Assembly: GCA_015698045.1 (NCBI GenBank)
Contig: BLAL01000050.1
Coordinates: forward strand, 124,001-188,000
Origin: Rhizophagus clarus
Taxonomy: Eukaryota; Glomeromycota; Glomeromycetes; Glomerales; Glomeraceae
Direction of reading: 5' to 3'
Length of the DNA stretch: 64,000 bases
Part shown: positions 21,880 to 34,215 of the stretch, one piece after another
How positions within the stretch are numbered: position 1 is the first letter of the stretch
Layout of the letters: the number at the start of each line of letters is the position of its first letter
Notes under the pieces: model-generated
Told to the model about the DNA's origin: nothing
The model's database searches: none
Seen by the model: only the letters and a program-made list of their open reading frames with translations
Position numbers and translations under genes: made by a program

Positions 21880-23326
21880 AGGACCCAGAAATATATATAT
21901 AGGGGTCAGGTGATGAAAGAAAATTTTACTATGAGCTGTACGCAAGGGTTTTTTATATGAACAGTACGCAAACTTGACACCTGATATTGAAAATACCGCA
22001 AAAATACGCAAATAAAATTTCAGACCTTAAAATTTTCAATTATTAATTAATTCAGCAAAGTGCAGTATATCATATGATATAGTTTCTATAATCTGCAGTT
22101 TGATATCGGTCTTTTTTTTATTAAAAAAAAAAAAATTATATTTGTTTCTCTTTATGTTATGTTAACGAAATATAATGAAATGTATTATATTTTAACAATA
22201 TTTGTATACGAATTTATATAGCTTTATAATTAGAAAAAAATTTATTATTTTTTTTTTTTTTTTTTTTTTTTTTTGATATTTATATTTGAAAGTTCATTCC
22301 TATAATATGTTTAAATTCCAATTTGAAGTTCCAGTTCAAAATCTACAAAAAGAGATGTTAAAGAATATTAGTGAGTGTTCTTATATAAACCCACTTCTTC
22401 TTCCTTTAGAAATACTCACCTATCTTGAATTATTCCAAGTTCTAGTCTAAATTCCGCAAAAAAGAGAAGTTAGCAAACGCTTTATTCAAACTCGCACCCC
22501 CGCTTTTAGAAATATTTACCCGTCTCGAATTCCAAGTTCTGATCGAATTCTGAAATCTATAAAAAAGAAATTATAAAACATTAGTAAGCATTTTTTGATA
22601 AAATTCCTAAAAATTTGAAACTTACCAATGTAATAAGCTATAAAAAATAAAATAATCTTGATTATGTAGGTACTAAAAAACTAAAAGGAATGTTAGTAAA
22701 ATTTTATTAACATTGAATTCTGCTTCTTACACTTAACTCACCATATTTGCAAGAGTCCGTTAGTTCCAATTTATACTCCAGTAGTACCTAGTACTTTTTT
22801 TTTTATAAATAGTTTTTTTTTTATTTTTTTAAATCAGTGGAAAAGAAAAAGTTTCGATTTATAAAAAATCTTTTTTTTAAAAAAAAATTCGGTTACTAAT
22901 AATATAAATATTAAAAAAAAATTCAGTTACTAATAATATAAATATTAAAAAAAAATTCAGTTTATAAAAACGATAAAAAATATTAAATATTAAAAAAAAA
23001 AATTTCAGGTATAAAAACTGATAAAAAAATCTTTTAAAAAAAAAAAAATTTAAAACTATAAAATTGTAAATTTTATGATTAATAAATCGTATTTTAATAA
23101 TTTTCTACAACAGTATATATGATCGGCCAAATAAAAATATAGGTCAAAATACGCAAATTAAATCTTTTACATATAAATATTTTTGATAAAAATACGCAAT
23201 CTAATGACCTAACTATGGACAAAAATCTCCTAAATTATACGCAAATCAAAACCTTACCCCGTCCAACTCCACTATGATGACGACGCATTGATAGACCCTA
23301 CCCCTATATGTATATTTCTGGGTCCT
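21880..23326 (-). mobile_element. 1.45-kb TIR element in the LINE RT, with cassette array 3
   Basis: The ends are AGGACCCAGAAATATATATA and, inverted, AGGACCCAGAAATATACATA, continuing TAGGGGT. A 7-bp duplication, attgatt, lies at 21873-21879 and 23327-23333. Excision rejoins the RT as DTVWID-CTKNRIQHI in frame. It contains a TATCATATGATATA motif block (22052-22108) shared with the CACTA-like element, a long T run, and an exon-like array on the minus strand (22290-22800). A 7-bp duplication does not settle the superfamily. Confidence 0.85.
22290..22800 (-). repeat. Exon-like cassette array 3 (minus strand)
   Basis: Three to four units. On the minus strand TGTAG or TATAG acceptors lead into segments such as ATTTCAGAATTCGATCAG, continuing to GAATTCGAGACGG and a GTAAATATTTC or GTGAGTATTTC donor. 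A core GAACTTGGAAT is shared. Spacers carry AACATTAGTAAGCATT-type inverted repeats. It is shorter and more decayed than the other two arrays. Confidence 0.55.
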
Positions 23327-26300
23327 ATTGATTGCACAAAAAATCGCATTCAACACATTTTGGATAGCGCAGAGTTTTTATGAACTGGTTGATATTAAAA
23401 TCAACCATAAAAAATGCGAATTAATAGTAATTAACCCATTATTACTCAAACCTCTCCTTTCAGTGTCATTAGGAACTCATGAACGAGACGTAATTTATCT
23501 GATCAAAACTGAAGCCTGTTATCTTAGTATTTGGATTTCTCTAAAACGAATCAGAACACTCACCAAACAACGTATTATATGGACTCAGGATAAATTTTTA
23601 TCTACCATTCACCATAAACAACTTTTTATTAGGCACGTCATTTATTTAATTAACAAGGTGTTATATCCCAAATTGATTTATTTAAGTCAACTCACGACTT
23701 TTACCAAGCCTGAATAGGATGCCATCGAACGACCCATTCTAACTCTAGTTAAACATACATTAGGCATTCAACGCTCTTTTCCCACTTCAGCACTTTATCA
23801 CGAAAGAATTTTGGGACTTTATTGTTTATGGATGGCTGTTTCTACGGCTGGCATTATGAATTTATGTACAATTTTAAACACCCATAATGATGCCACCTCA
23901 TCTACATTAATTAGATTAAGACAAGCTCAATTATTAATGAAATTACTGCATAGTTGTTTCGATTTTCACTTGCACCTCAGATCACTATACATGGTGGCCT
24001 GCCAGTCAAATTTGGCCTTATTTTATTTATTACTTGCATCAGATTTTCACATTAATCTTAAACTGGATCAACTGGATACTGCTAGTTTCAGCATTACCAA
24101 TATAGAACATCCTCTTTTGGACATATAGTTGAGCTCGCACAATGCTGCATCCCTTATTAGACTTAATAACAAAAATTGTCTTTTTCCTCTGGTTAACTTA
24201 TCCCAATTAATCGCGGGTGATAGATCAATATTGATGATATGGAAGCAGTATAGAACTTTAGCAGGACTTTTACAGGAAGGCCCTAAAGCCAAATAGTTCT
24301 CAAAGTTAGAAAACTTAGTACTAGCCTTTCTTGACTCCAAATCTTTTTTACCAGAATACAATTTATCTCAATCATCTATTCCCATAATTAATTTTCTTTC
24401 CCTGCCTTCGCAGAATGGCCGACAAAAGGAATGGGTGGTTGTACATATAGACACTACCTGGCTTATTGGTAGAATAGTTAATAAATCACATGATAGGCAC
24501 AAAGGATTATACGCTATAGATCTGTACAGAGAAGCCTCCTTTGATAGTATTTTAAATTTCGTTTATGTCAGAGATAAGGACATTTATACTTTTATACAAA
24601 AATGTGAATTACTTGTTATGTATCAGTTAAACGTTTCTCTCGTGGCTTTACAGGAAGATTTACACTGAATCATACATACCCCTCTTTAGTTTCTGGGCTA
24701 TGATCATAATACTTTTGACACATATGTTTTGGCAGCTGGTAATAATGATAAACTAAACACGATTATGATTCCACATTCAACTACGGCTTGTCTCATTTCC
24801 ATCTCTCACGCTCATATGAACGATGATATATGGATTAATAGATGGATTAGTCCTTTGGTTGACAGAGATAGCCTTCTTAATATTAAAAGCACTCTAACCT
24901 ACTTTAATGAACTCTCGCTTTACACTGATGGATCAGTTCAGAATGGAGTATTGTACCACTTAGGAAGACCTCTAGATGATTGCATTGACCATCGCTCTAT
25001 GGTTATTAATCAAGGTGCCGCCTTCGTTGAAATACATTCCAATTAGCAATTTTTTACGCGTATAGTCAATTGGCCATCCTCTATCAGGGCAGAACTTTTT
25101 GCAATTCTTTTAGCTTTGCTCGTCTGTCCAATTGGATGCAGGGTCAAGATTTACACAGACAGTCAATGCGTAATTTTATCAATTAATAGATTTTTATTTT
25201 CTCGTAGTAATTTTCGTTCACATGGTTTTAATAATTCTCTTATTTTGATTTATATTGATATTTTAATTAAGGATAGGAAATTAGATGTAGAGTTGATTAA
25301 GATTAAAGCTTATGCTAGGAATCCATGGAATGAATTAGCAGATGATTTGGCAAAAAAGTGGACAGAAGTATTAACACACCATCAATTGACTTTTAACTTT
25401 GGATCCTAGGACCATATATTTAACCCGCATTTTGAAGGAATCCTGATAGAACAGAAATTACGAAATTTTCTCAACACCATGGGCCAGGTCCAAGCATGCA
25501 GCAAATGGAAAGACTTACGAGTAAATGTAAATGCTTTCATGTACAGATTTTGTTAATATCAATGGGAAGTTACTTGGGTTGCTTTAAAGCAAGTTAAAAA
25601 TTTTTGGTGCACCTCCTTCAAACGCAACTCCTTATGAAGTTTCATGGTCAAACTTCTCTACTAACAATTATCTGTGGGCCTTTGGCTCTGACAATGCAAA
25701 CCTTCCCTTTACCGGCATTTCACTTGCACGTTTTGTCAAGAGAAAGAGGACGAAACTGCACTACATTTAATAAATTGCTCTCATACGTCATACTTGTGCC
25801 ATTTGTTTTACGAATAACTTTGAATTTTTTTAGACGTTTCCCTTTCTCAAGTTTCTGATTCGCTTTCTTCTGCTAATCTGACTACTTGCGCAATTGATAG
25901 ATGGATAGGCACCTCTTCTCAATCCTCAGGATTTATTGATCTACTTATATGTGCCACCACAGGAAAGATGAACACCATCTTATTTAACCAAATACGTCAT
26001 CAGTTCAAATGGACATACCGCCAAATGGTATTATTTTGCGCCAAGCTCTTGATCAGATTGATTTGGCTTTTCAAATCAATCATTTGGCGACATAGATGTA
26101 ATCGTATGGCTGAATGGGAATAATGACATGGTATTACAAAAAGGGATAAATTTTCTTCTCCTTCAGCTCCTAGAACATGACAGAAACCTCCTTCCATTGG
26201 ACTCAATGATGACGATCTACTAGAGAAATCAATTCTTGATGATCCGTATTTGGCACCACCGTTAAAACCTCCTCTCATCAGTAACAAAGAAAGATTTTTG

Positions 26301-26723
26301 ATAGCGTTAGATCATATTTTCCTTCAAATGCGAGCATTAATTTATTCAGGTAGTAGTTTCTCATGGCTATATAAGAAACTACCAAATTTTTATAATATTA
26401 ATTTGTTAGGAGCTATGGATGATTTGTTGATGTTTTGTTCATAATTTTATATATATATAGATTTTTATATTTTGTTAGGTTTATTATTAATTTATTAAGG
26501 TTTATTTTGTGTAGTTTAATTTTATTTTTATTTTTTTGATTTTAGTATTTAGGATTTTAGTTTATATGGTTAGTTTCATTCATGGATCACACTTAGCTGA
26601 ACTGGAAGGGTTATATAGTATTGTATACATAATATTTATTTTGAATATTTATCAATAAATATAACATGATCTTTGAATTAAAAAAAAAAAAAATATATAT
26701 AAATTACTCCCAAATTGACTAAT

Positions 26724-26815
26724 TTACATAAACTTAATTTGTGGGTTTAAAAAGTAACTTTATATAAACTCTACATAAATTCATATGTAAGTTATATTAC
26801 TATTATTTGGGATCC
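26724..26815. repeat. Flanking direct repeat (right copy)
   Basis: Matches 15388-15476 with about ten differences by eye. It lies just past the LINE A tail. Confidence 0.6.
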
Positions 26816-26879
26816 TTTTTTAATATTGAAACTAATTGGTATAGTTTGGTAATTATCAAAACTGATTAGAGCTCTAATT

Positions 26880-27437
26880 AAAATATTAATATTATATACA
26901 AATTTTATATATATAAAATGCTAATTTAATTTTTAAAATTGAATTGCTTAATCAATATTAATTTAACTATTATGTAATTATTACCATTAGATTTCTTTTA
27001 ACAAGATGATTTTAATGAGTCTAAAATCATTAAAATTTAATTACTAAAATTTGTTATAATTAAAATAAAGTTAAAATATTAAATATACACAAATTTTACA
27101 TACATAAAATGCTAATTTAATATTTAAATTGGATTATTCAATCAATCAATATAAAATTACTATCATCTGATTTCTTTTAATGAGATGAATCTAATAAATT
27201 AAACATTATTGGAATTTGATTATTAAATCATAAAGCAATTATATTTTAATAAATATTCTTTTATAATCATATATACAGTATATAAAATTTTTAAAAAAAG
27301 ATGTGATAGTGACTATAAATAGTTTGTGACTATAAATGATAGATTTTATATATAAAAATTTAGAATACTTAATTAAAGTAACTATATAGGGTAATGTAAC
27401 TATAACAGAAGTGACTATAAAGAGAATTGATTGTATT
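26880..27437 (-). mobile_element. Pogo-like TIR element, truncated copy
   Basis: The right end (about 27365-27437) reads, inverted, as the terminus of the element at 50501-53614: CAATTCTCTTTATAGTCACT, then GTTATAGTTACATTACCCTA. Inside are two tandem copies of a 185-bp block (about 26893-27070 and 27075-27260) also present in the full element. No left terminus was found. Confidence 0.65.
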
Positions 27438-27954
27438 AAATTAAAAGTATTTCTCTTGAATCACAAAAATTACCAAATCATGAATCAAAAATTACTAAAC
27501 ATTTTAAATTTTTATAATTTTTTAAAAGACTAATAACCAGTTTTTCAGTTCAAATAAAACTAAGAACAAAAATTTCTGTAAGTTCAATAATTAATAACAT
27601 CATAAAAAGATGAATATTAAATTATTTTTGAAACAATTGATTAGTTTATATAATTAATATGTTAGTAATAGAGAATTAATTATAGAAAAGATAAATTATT
27701 CTTAACTAATTTTTTTGTTTTCAATACTAAATCTTTACAATTTTTCTTTTTTTGTTTCCTTAATATTTATAATTAATTAATAATATAGGTACTTGATAAG
27801 ACAAACTTTTTAGTTCAAATATATTATTTTGATCTTAATAGTTATTCTTATATAATTCTAATCAAAATTTAATAAAATAATATACTGCATAATACTTTTA
27901 ACTTTAAAGATAAATTTTAAAAATTCTAATAATATTTTTAAATAATATAAATAC
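27438..27954. other. A+T-rich sequence, nothing recognised
   Basis: No ORF, repeat structure or RNA gene was recognised between the pogo-like fragment and the hAT MITE. Confidence 0.5.
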
Positions 27955-28377
27955 CAGAGCTTTGAATTTCCAGTTCAATTCTGTTTTCAGTTCCATTTCT
28001 GGTTCTGAACTTAGTTTCTTACTGGATACTTTTCAGAATAAGATTTTTATTGAAAAATGTTTTCAGAATCATCTTTTAACTGAAAAACATTTTTTAGTTA
28101 AAAAACTTTATCTGAAAACATTTTCAGTTTAAAGTATTTTTCAAAAAAATGGTTTTGGTTCTATTTTTTGAGAAAAAAATGAAACCAGAACTAATTTTTC
28201 AAACTGAAAACGTTTTTTTGGTAGTGTTTTCTAACTGAAAATATTTTTGGTTAAAAGTATAACCTGAAAACGTTTTTCAGTAAAAATTTTAGGCCAAAAA
28301 ATACTTTCAGTAAAATTTTATATCAGAGAGCTAAATCAAAACTAAAAACAGAACCAAATTGAAAATTCAGAGTTCTA
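27955..28377. mobile_element. hAT MITE (423 bp) with hairpin repeats
   Basis: CAGAGCTTTGAATTTCCAGT at the left; the right end inverted is TAGAACTCTGAATTTTCAAT. An 8-bp duplication, ataaatac, lies at 27947-27954 and 28378-28385. The interior is a run of imperfect hairpins built on ACTGAAAA(C/T)(G/A)TTTTCAGT. It is noncoding. Confidence 0.85.
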
Positions 28378-28460
28378 ATAAATACATTATCATTTACTTT
28401 TTATAATTTATTAATTTTTTTTAATATTATTGTATAAAGTAAAGCGAAAAACTATATATA

Positions 28461-29753
28461 CAGTGGGCATCAAAACAAACGCACCAAAATTTTTTAAAGT
28501 TGTTAATTATTCTTATTAAATCAGTTTAAATCCAATTAAAATAAAATTTAAAATATAAATAATATATGATATAAACTATTAAAAAACAGAAAATTCAATA
28601 TAAATTCATTAATTAGTTTTTTAATTATTTAACATTAAATCAAAAAAACTTGGTGCTTTTGTTTTGTTACTTTTTAAAATTTTTAAAAAATCAAAATTTT
28701 TACAAAATTGTATTATGATTTTATAATAAAAAAATGTAAAATTAATTATTAAATAACTTAAATTATTGATTAAAATTAAAAAAAATCAATACTTTTTAAT
28801 AATAAATTAATTTATTTATTTAATAAATATAGTTAAAAATTATTATAAAACATATAAGATTTACAATTTTTTAGTATAAGGTTTTTTTTGAATAAAATTA
28901 GATCAAAGATTTTTATAATAAAATAATACTAAATTTTGGATTCTCCTAGTTAAGGGAAATATGCGAAAAAAAACTGCATTTACAACAGACCTCTAGTTAG
29001 TAAGAAATCATTAGTTAAAAAATGGTAATGATTTTCATTTTACATATAGAAATGATTGTAAGTAATGCAGAATTTAAAAACAATATAAAAGAAAAAATTC
29101 ACATCCAAACCTATACTTACGGAATTTTTGCAGGATTAAATAATAAAAGAGATAATGATTTTCACTATATGTAAAATGAAAATCATTACCATTTTTTAAC
29201 TAATGATTTCTTACTAACTAGAGGTCTGTTGTAAATGCAGTTTTTTTTCGCATATTCCCCTTAACTAGGAGAATCCAAAATTTAGTATTATTTTATTATA
29301 AAAATCTTTGATCTAATTTTATTCAAAAAAAACCTTATACTAAAAAATTGTAAATCTTATATGTTTTATAATAATTTTTAACTATATTTATTAAATAAAT
29401 AAATTAATTTATTATTAAAAAGTATTGATTTTTTTTAATTTTAATCAATAATTTAAGCTATTTAATAATTAATTTTACATTTTTTTATTATAAAATCATA
29501 ATACAATTTTGTAAAAATTTTGATTTTTTAAAAATTTTAAAAAGTAGCAAAACAAAAGCACCAAGTTTTTTTGGTTTAATGTTAAATAATTAAAAAACTA
29601 ATTAATGAATTTATATTGAATTTTCTGTTTTTTAATAGTTTATATCATATATTATTTATATTTTAAATTTTATTTTAATTGGATTTAAACTGATTTAATA
29701 AGAACAATTAACAAATTTAAAAAATTTTGGTGCGTTTGTTTTGATGCCCACTG
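28461..29753. mobile_element. Near-perfect 1.3-kb palindromic Tc1/mariner-type element
   Basis: The arms 28461-29049 and 29164-29753 are inverted copies of about 590 bp, differing at only a handful of positions by eye, around a 114-nt loop. The ends are CAGTGGGCATCAAAACAAAC, with TA at 28459-28460 and 29754-29755. The arms contain a second, internal TIR-like block (CTTGGTGCTTTTGTTTTG). The loop has GTAAGTAATGCAG and ACTTACGG...TTTTTGCAGG, reminiscent of splice sites. No transposase. The high arm identity implies recent origin or ongoing arm homogenisation. Confidence 0.93.
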
Positions 29754-29755
29754 TA

Positions 29756-30738
29756 TTTATAAATATTAATTATATATAAAAATTATATGATAATATATAA
29801 AATTTGGTTATCTGCATACATTGCATTATTAAAATTTTATACTACATTAATAAATAATAAAATAAAGAAGATAAAAATAAATTTGTAATACTAATAAAAA
29901 AAAAAATAAATATTACAATTTTATAAAAAATTTTTTTTTTACTTCAAACTTATAATAGTTTCTATTTTCTAATATTAATAATATTAAATTTTTATTTAAT
30001 TAAATTTTATTGATTAAATAAAATAAATAGACAAATAAACTATTATTTTTATTAAATAGCAAAAATCATAAAATTATAAATAAATTTTTAATCATATTTA
30101 AAAAAAATTTAGTAATCAGTTATTAAAATTATTATTACTAATTATAAATATAATTATATAGAACAATAATATCAAATTAAGTTTAACTAATATCATATAA
30201 GTTAATTGCTAATCTACTATAATAAAAAATAAAAAGTAATAATTAAAATATGAAAAAATATATAAAATTTGTTATTCTTTTATAGATAAGTTTAATAATT
30301 TTAGTCATGTTAACTTAAAATTTTTTTTAAAAAAACTTTAATATTAGATTTCTTTTATTAAACTATTTAATATAATTCTTATGAAATTTAAAATTTTACA
30401 AATAATCTTTAAAAGTTGCCAACTAGCATAATTTTAGTATAATTTGAAAAAAATTACCTTACTTTTTTTTGATTAATAAAAATATTTACTAGAAGTCTAA
30501 AAATTTATATATGAATACTTTTAAATATATATTATTTTAATTTTTTAAAAAAAGTAATTTAAAAAATATTAAATATTTTATAAATTGAGTTAATAACTTT
30601 AAAATTTGCAAAAATCATAAAAAAATTTGATAAATTTTTGATTTTTTTTCAATTTTTTTATTTTTAAAGTTAAAATAATTCTATAAAATGAAATTTTAAA
30701 ATTTTTTAATAAAATATATATTTCAAATATTTATACAG
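29756..30738. other. A+T-rich intergenic sequence
   Basis: Very A+T-rich, with short poly-A/T runs. No gene or repeat was recognised. Confidence 0.5.
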
Positions 30739-30752
30739 TATTTATTTTTTTG

Positions 30753-30882
30753 GCGATATGATTGAACAGTCCACGAGGGGTTCATCCTCTGGATAGGAGC
30801 AGTTTTTAGGTTAAATTATATAGATTATTATGTAATCCATTAATTTTCAATAAAGATTTCTGCGTTATCAACGCCAAAAAAA
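30753..30882 (+). mobile_element. SINE with 15-bp target duplication
   Basis: The body TGGCGATATGATTGAACAGT ... GCGTTATCAACGCC plus an A tail is flanked by acagtatttattttt at about 30735-30749 and 30883-30897. GGTTCATCC at about 30780 resembles an RNA polymerase III B box. The TTATGTAATCC block is shared with SINE 1. A tRNA-derived head is likely but not proven. Confidence 0.8.
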
Positions 30883-30899
30883 AAACAGTATTTATTTTT

Positions 30900-32030
30900 A
30901 AATTATTAAATAAAAAAAAATTTTTTATTCCATTATATATAAATTGTTAATTAAATATAATAAACATATGCGCCGATTTGAGGAATTTGCCGATCATCAA
31001 TTATGTGGTGCAGTACCGATTAAAATCGATCAAAACCGTTCTTACATAAGAAAAAATAAGCCAAAAAATACTTAAAAAAGCTTTTAAGACCTTTTCCAAA
31101 AAAATTTACCTCTTTAACCTGAAACCAGTAGAAGAAATTTCTAAAAAAAGGAATAAAAATATTATAAAATTAGTTTATTTAAAAAAAAAAGTAAGAATAA
31201 GCACCAGAATAATGATTTAACGAAAAAAAATCGATTGAAAAATAATTAATAACGAATATCAAATAGATTTTAACTAAATAAACTAATCAATATATAATTT
31301 AATTCACTAAAACATCGTTATTAATCTTAGAATTATTTATTTATTGAAAGATTATTTTTGAATAATTTTGCTGCCTAAATAAATTTTTTTTTATAAACTA
31401 TTGAAAAAAAAAATAAAAAAATAGCTCCAAGTTATATTTAATGTAAAATAACTACTAATATACTTGTCAAAATTCTCAACTTACATAATGTAAAAACTGG
31501 TGGAAAAGTTTGATGGGGAAGTTGATGGGGAGTTTAATATGGAGTTTACGAAAGAAAAAAATTTTTTAACGCTACTTTTGTTGAAGTAATTTCTTGATAT
31601 TTGTGTCATATGATCATGTAGCACAAGAGTGATCCTTTTTGTGAAACTTATTTAACTTAATCTTTATCTAATTATCATCAAATTCCTTAATTTAGGCTAA
31701 TTTTGTTAATTCCGAAAATCAGCGGATATAATAAAAATTTATATAATATTAATATTTTTAAAATATTTAAAACTAATTATTAATCATTATAAATGATTTA
31801 AAAAAATTAAAGTATTAATTTAAAGCTATATTTTCAAAGTAATATAGTCAGCTCTCAATATAACAAATTTACATTATAGTAAATTTTTACCTATCATATG
31901 ACATTTAACTAATTAAATATGGCAGTAACTCTCATTATAATAAAGCAACTAATTAAATCCTTTAAAATTCTTCATTATAATCTTATAACAAATTGAGATA
32001 AGATCCAGACAGTTTGTTATATTACGAGTA
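30900..32030. other. A+T-rich intergenic sequence with transposon scraps
   Basis: Nothing coding recognised. About 30965-31040 has a more complex patch (GCGCCGATTTGAGGAATTTG), possibly an element end. About 31850-32010 has TATAACAAA/TTTGTTATATT words like pogo-type TIR material. Confidence 0.4.
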
Positions 32031-32420
32031 GTATTCTGAATGATTCAGATCAATTCAGGTGACCTGTCAGGTTGATCTAAAATATTTGGGTCAGGTCATC
32101 AAATTCATGATCTGACCTCGGGTTAGGTCATAGTTTGACTAACCTGTTTGACCTGTTTCAACCTAAAGTTAAAAAAAGTGCCAAGACATTTTTTCTATAT
32201 TAATTAATATAATAATTAATTAAATCACCAATGAAAATGTTAAAAGGACAGTTTAAAAACACTTAACATTATTTTTAAATTAAACGTTTAAAAATTAAGT
32301 GTTTTTTTTTGCTAAAAGCGTTTTTTAACTTTTTTTTTAATTAAACGCTTAAAAAAAATTTTATTTTAACATTTTTTTTACAAGTAAAACGCTTTAAAAA
32401 AGCATTTTTTTTAAATTAAA
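32030..32420. repeat. Fragment of a hAT-type subterminal and hairpin repeat
   Basis: GGTCAGGTCA/TGACCTGTTTGACCTG words (32060-32165) are followed by AAACGTTTAAAA / AAAGCGTTTTTTAA hairpins (32275-32410). The order matches the 2.2-kb elements at 50908 and 56416 but with different words. One half of such an element is probably preserved. Confidence 0.5.
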
Positions 32421-34121
32421 TGGATATTGATAATAGTAAGTATAAATTTATTAATTTTTTTTTTCTTTTTTCATCTATAAAATAAATTGAAATTTTTCTA
32501 AAGATTTTTTGTAAAATTTTATATAAGAAAATTAAATTAGAATTAAAAACAGAAATGAATCAGAAATTTGAAGTTTATAAATAATTAAATTTTATTGGTT
32601 AAAAATTTTAAATTTAAAAATAAGAATTCAGTTATGATTTTTAATTTTTAGCAAATATAATAAAATTAATAGTATTTATTTAATTTATAATATTTTATAA
32701 ATTGCATTTAAGGAATGGAATGGTATTATATAATTATTAATTATTGTTATTATATAATAAAATCTGACATGTTCTTTAAAAAATTAATAATTAATGTAAA
32801 TTTTTAAAACTATTTTCCAAAAAAAATTTTGAATCAAAAAATTAGCCAATTAATTTAGAATTTTATAATAGTGTTTCTAAGAATAAGAATGTGTATGTAA
32901 AAATAGATACAGTACTTTTGAATATAGTGCATATTGATCATGTATGACGGATAACATTTCATTTAATATTTATTTATAATATCCATAATTGCAAATATTT
33001 TCATCCTATATACCATATTTATATAATTATTTGAATATACAACCACAAAATCTTGTGATTAACGAAAACCTGAAACTATAATAATTGGAAAACAATTGAT
33101 ATATTCTTTCGCCGCATATAATTAAGTAAAAATTAAACAAAATTGATAGAACAAATTTTTTTTTTTTAATTGTTCCTTTTATACCTTAGAACGATATCTT
33201 TAAGTCAAAAATCATCTTGCATTATCATTTAATTTCTTTTTATGTAAGATAATCTTTACTAAAAATTTTTTTTTTTTAGTTATCATATCTTATGCAATCA
33301 GATTTTATCTTTTGCATCTTTACACAAACAAAAACATTATTTTTACTTACATCTTGTTATGTTAAAAAAAAAGGTGGATATAATACGATTTACAACAATA
33401 CTAAGGTTTCAAGCTAATGTAAACAAAACTACTGAATAGGTATAATAATTAATAATTATTCCGTCAGTTCGAAATTTATAATTGGCGTTTCATATGCAAT
33501 AAATTTTATTTTAACTTGTGAACTTAAAAAATTATTATTAAAAAAAAAAAACCGACTAATTAATACGCGCATAAAATCGTAATTCAGAAAACCTGAATCT
33601 GAAATAACTTAAAAAAGTGGAGGAAATATGGCGCAGAGTTACTGTACGAGTTTCAAAAAAGAGCAACCAATCAATAGTCGCCATTTACACTAGTTCCAAA
33701 TATTGATAAGATTAACCAATATTATATTTTGAATAAAAAGAAAATTCTTTTCCTAATCGGTGATTACATTGTTGTAAAATATTTTTTTTTTTTTTTTTAC
33801 GATTTACTAGTCTCAATTGGAAATGCCCCACTCTTGGGGGGGTGGGTAAAAAAAAATTTTTTTTTTTAGTAAATAAACTCATTACAAGAAAAGAAAATCA
33901 TTAAAAAAATGATTTAATCCGAGAACCACATAAGAATTACAATATGTTGAATCACGTTATACCATCTTTTTTTTTAATGTAATTACCAATATTAGTTCCC
34001 ATTCACAACATGTTGGTACCTTCGCTCAAACCTTTCATTATAAAATTACTCGATTGAATTAATCGACTTTGTACTTCTTTATTATTTTACTTTAAAAATT
34101 TGGGGAAAGAGAAGGGGGGGA

Positions 34122-34165
<44 letters not shown>

Positions 34166-34178
34166 GAAAATTATTTTA

Positions 34179-34215
<37 letters not shown>

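Larger units (their letters stand above)
19208..26444 (+). pseudogene. LINE ORF2: endonuclease, RT, RNase H, zinc knuckle
   Basis: Endonuclease at about 19400-20110: IGFHNINGLI, then GIAETNTS (catalytic Glu), WMGDTNYHFDH, and the C-terminal SDHDIITIKL (Asp-His pair). RT at about 21050-23500: WIVLQDISKAFDSI holds the first catalytic Asp. The box that is normally Y-x-D-D reads YMND at about 21855-21866, a lost residue. The RT continues after the nested element as KINHKKCELIVINP. RNase H at about 24910-25370: LSLYTDGSVQNG, SIRAELFAILLALL, KIYTDSQCVI, and NELADDLAKK. A CCHC knuckle, CTFCQEKEDETALHLINC, lies near 25720-25775. Multiple stops and frameshifts make it non-functional. Confidence 0.88.
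15742..26697 (+). mobile_element. LINE with ORF1 and EN-RT-RNase H ORF2, broken
   Basis: A non-LTR retrotransposon on the plus strand of about 8.6 kb without its two insertions, ending in an A tail (26678-26690). ORF1 covers 16184 to about 19062. ORF2 starts near 19208 and holds an AP-type endonuclease, reverse transcriptase, RNase H and a C-terminal zinc knuckle. This domain order fits the I/Tad group. It has many stops and frameshifts, so it is inactive. It is interrupted by a hAT MITE at 17966-18821 and a TIR element at 21880-23326. The 5' end is placed near GAATTGGGGAGGAACTC but no clean target duplication was found. Confidence 0.88.

Noticed and set aside
15388-26815. LTR pair flanking an integrated element
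   Set aside because: The repeats are only about 88 bp, lie outside an A-tailed LINE and lack TG...CA ends; the domain order is that of a non-LTR element.
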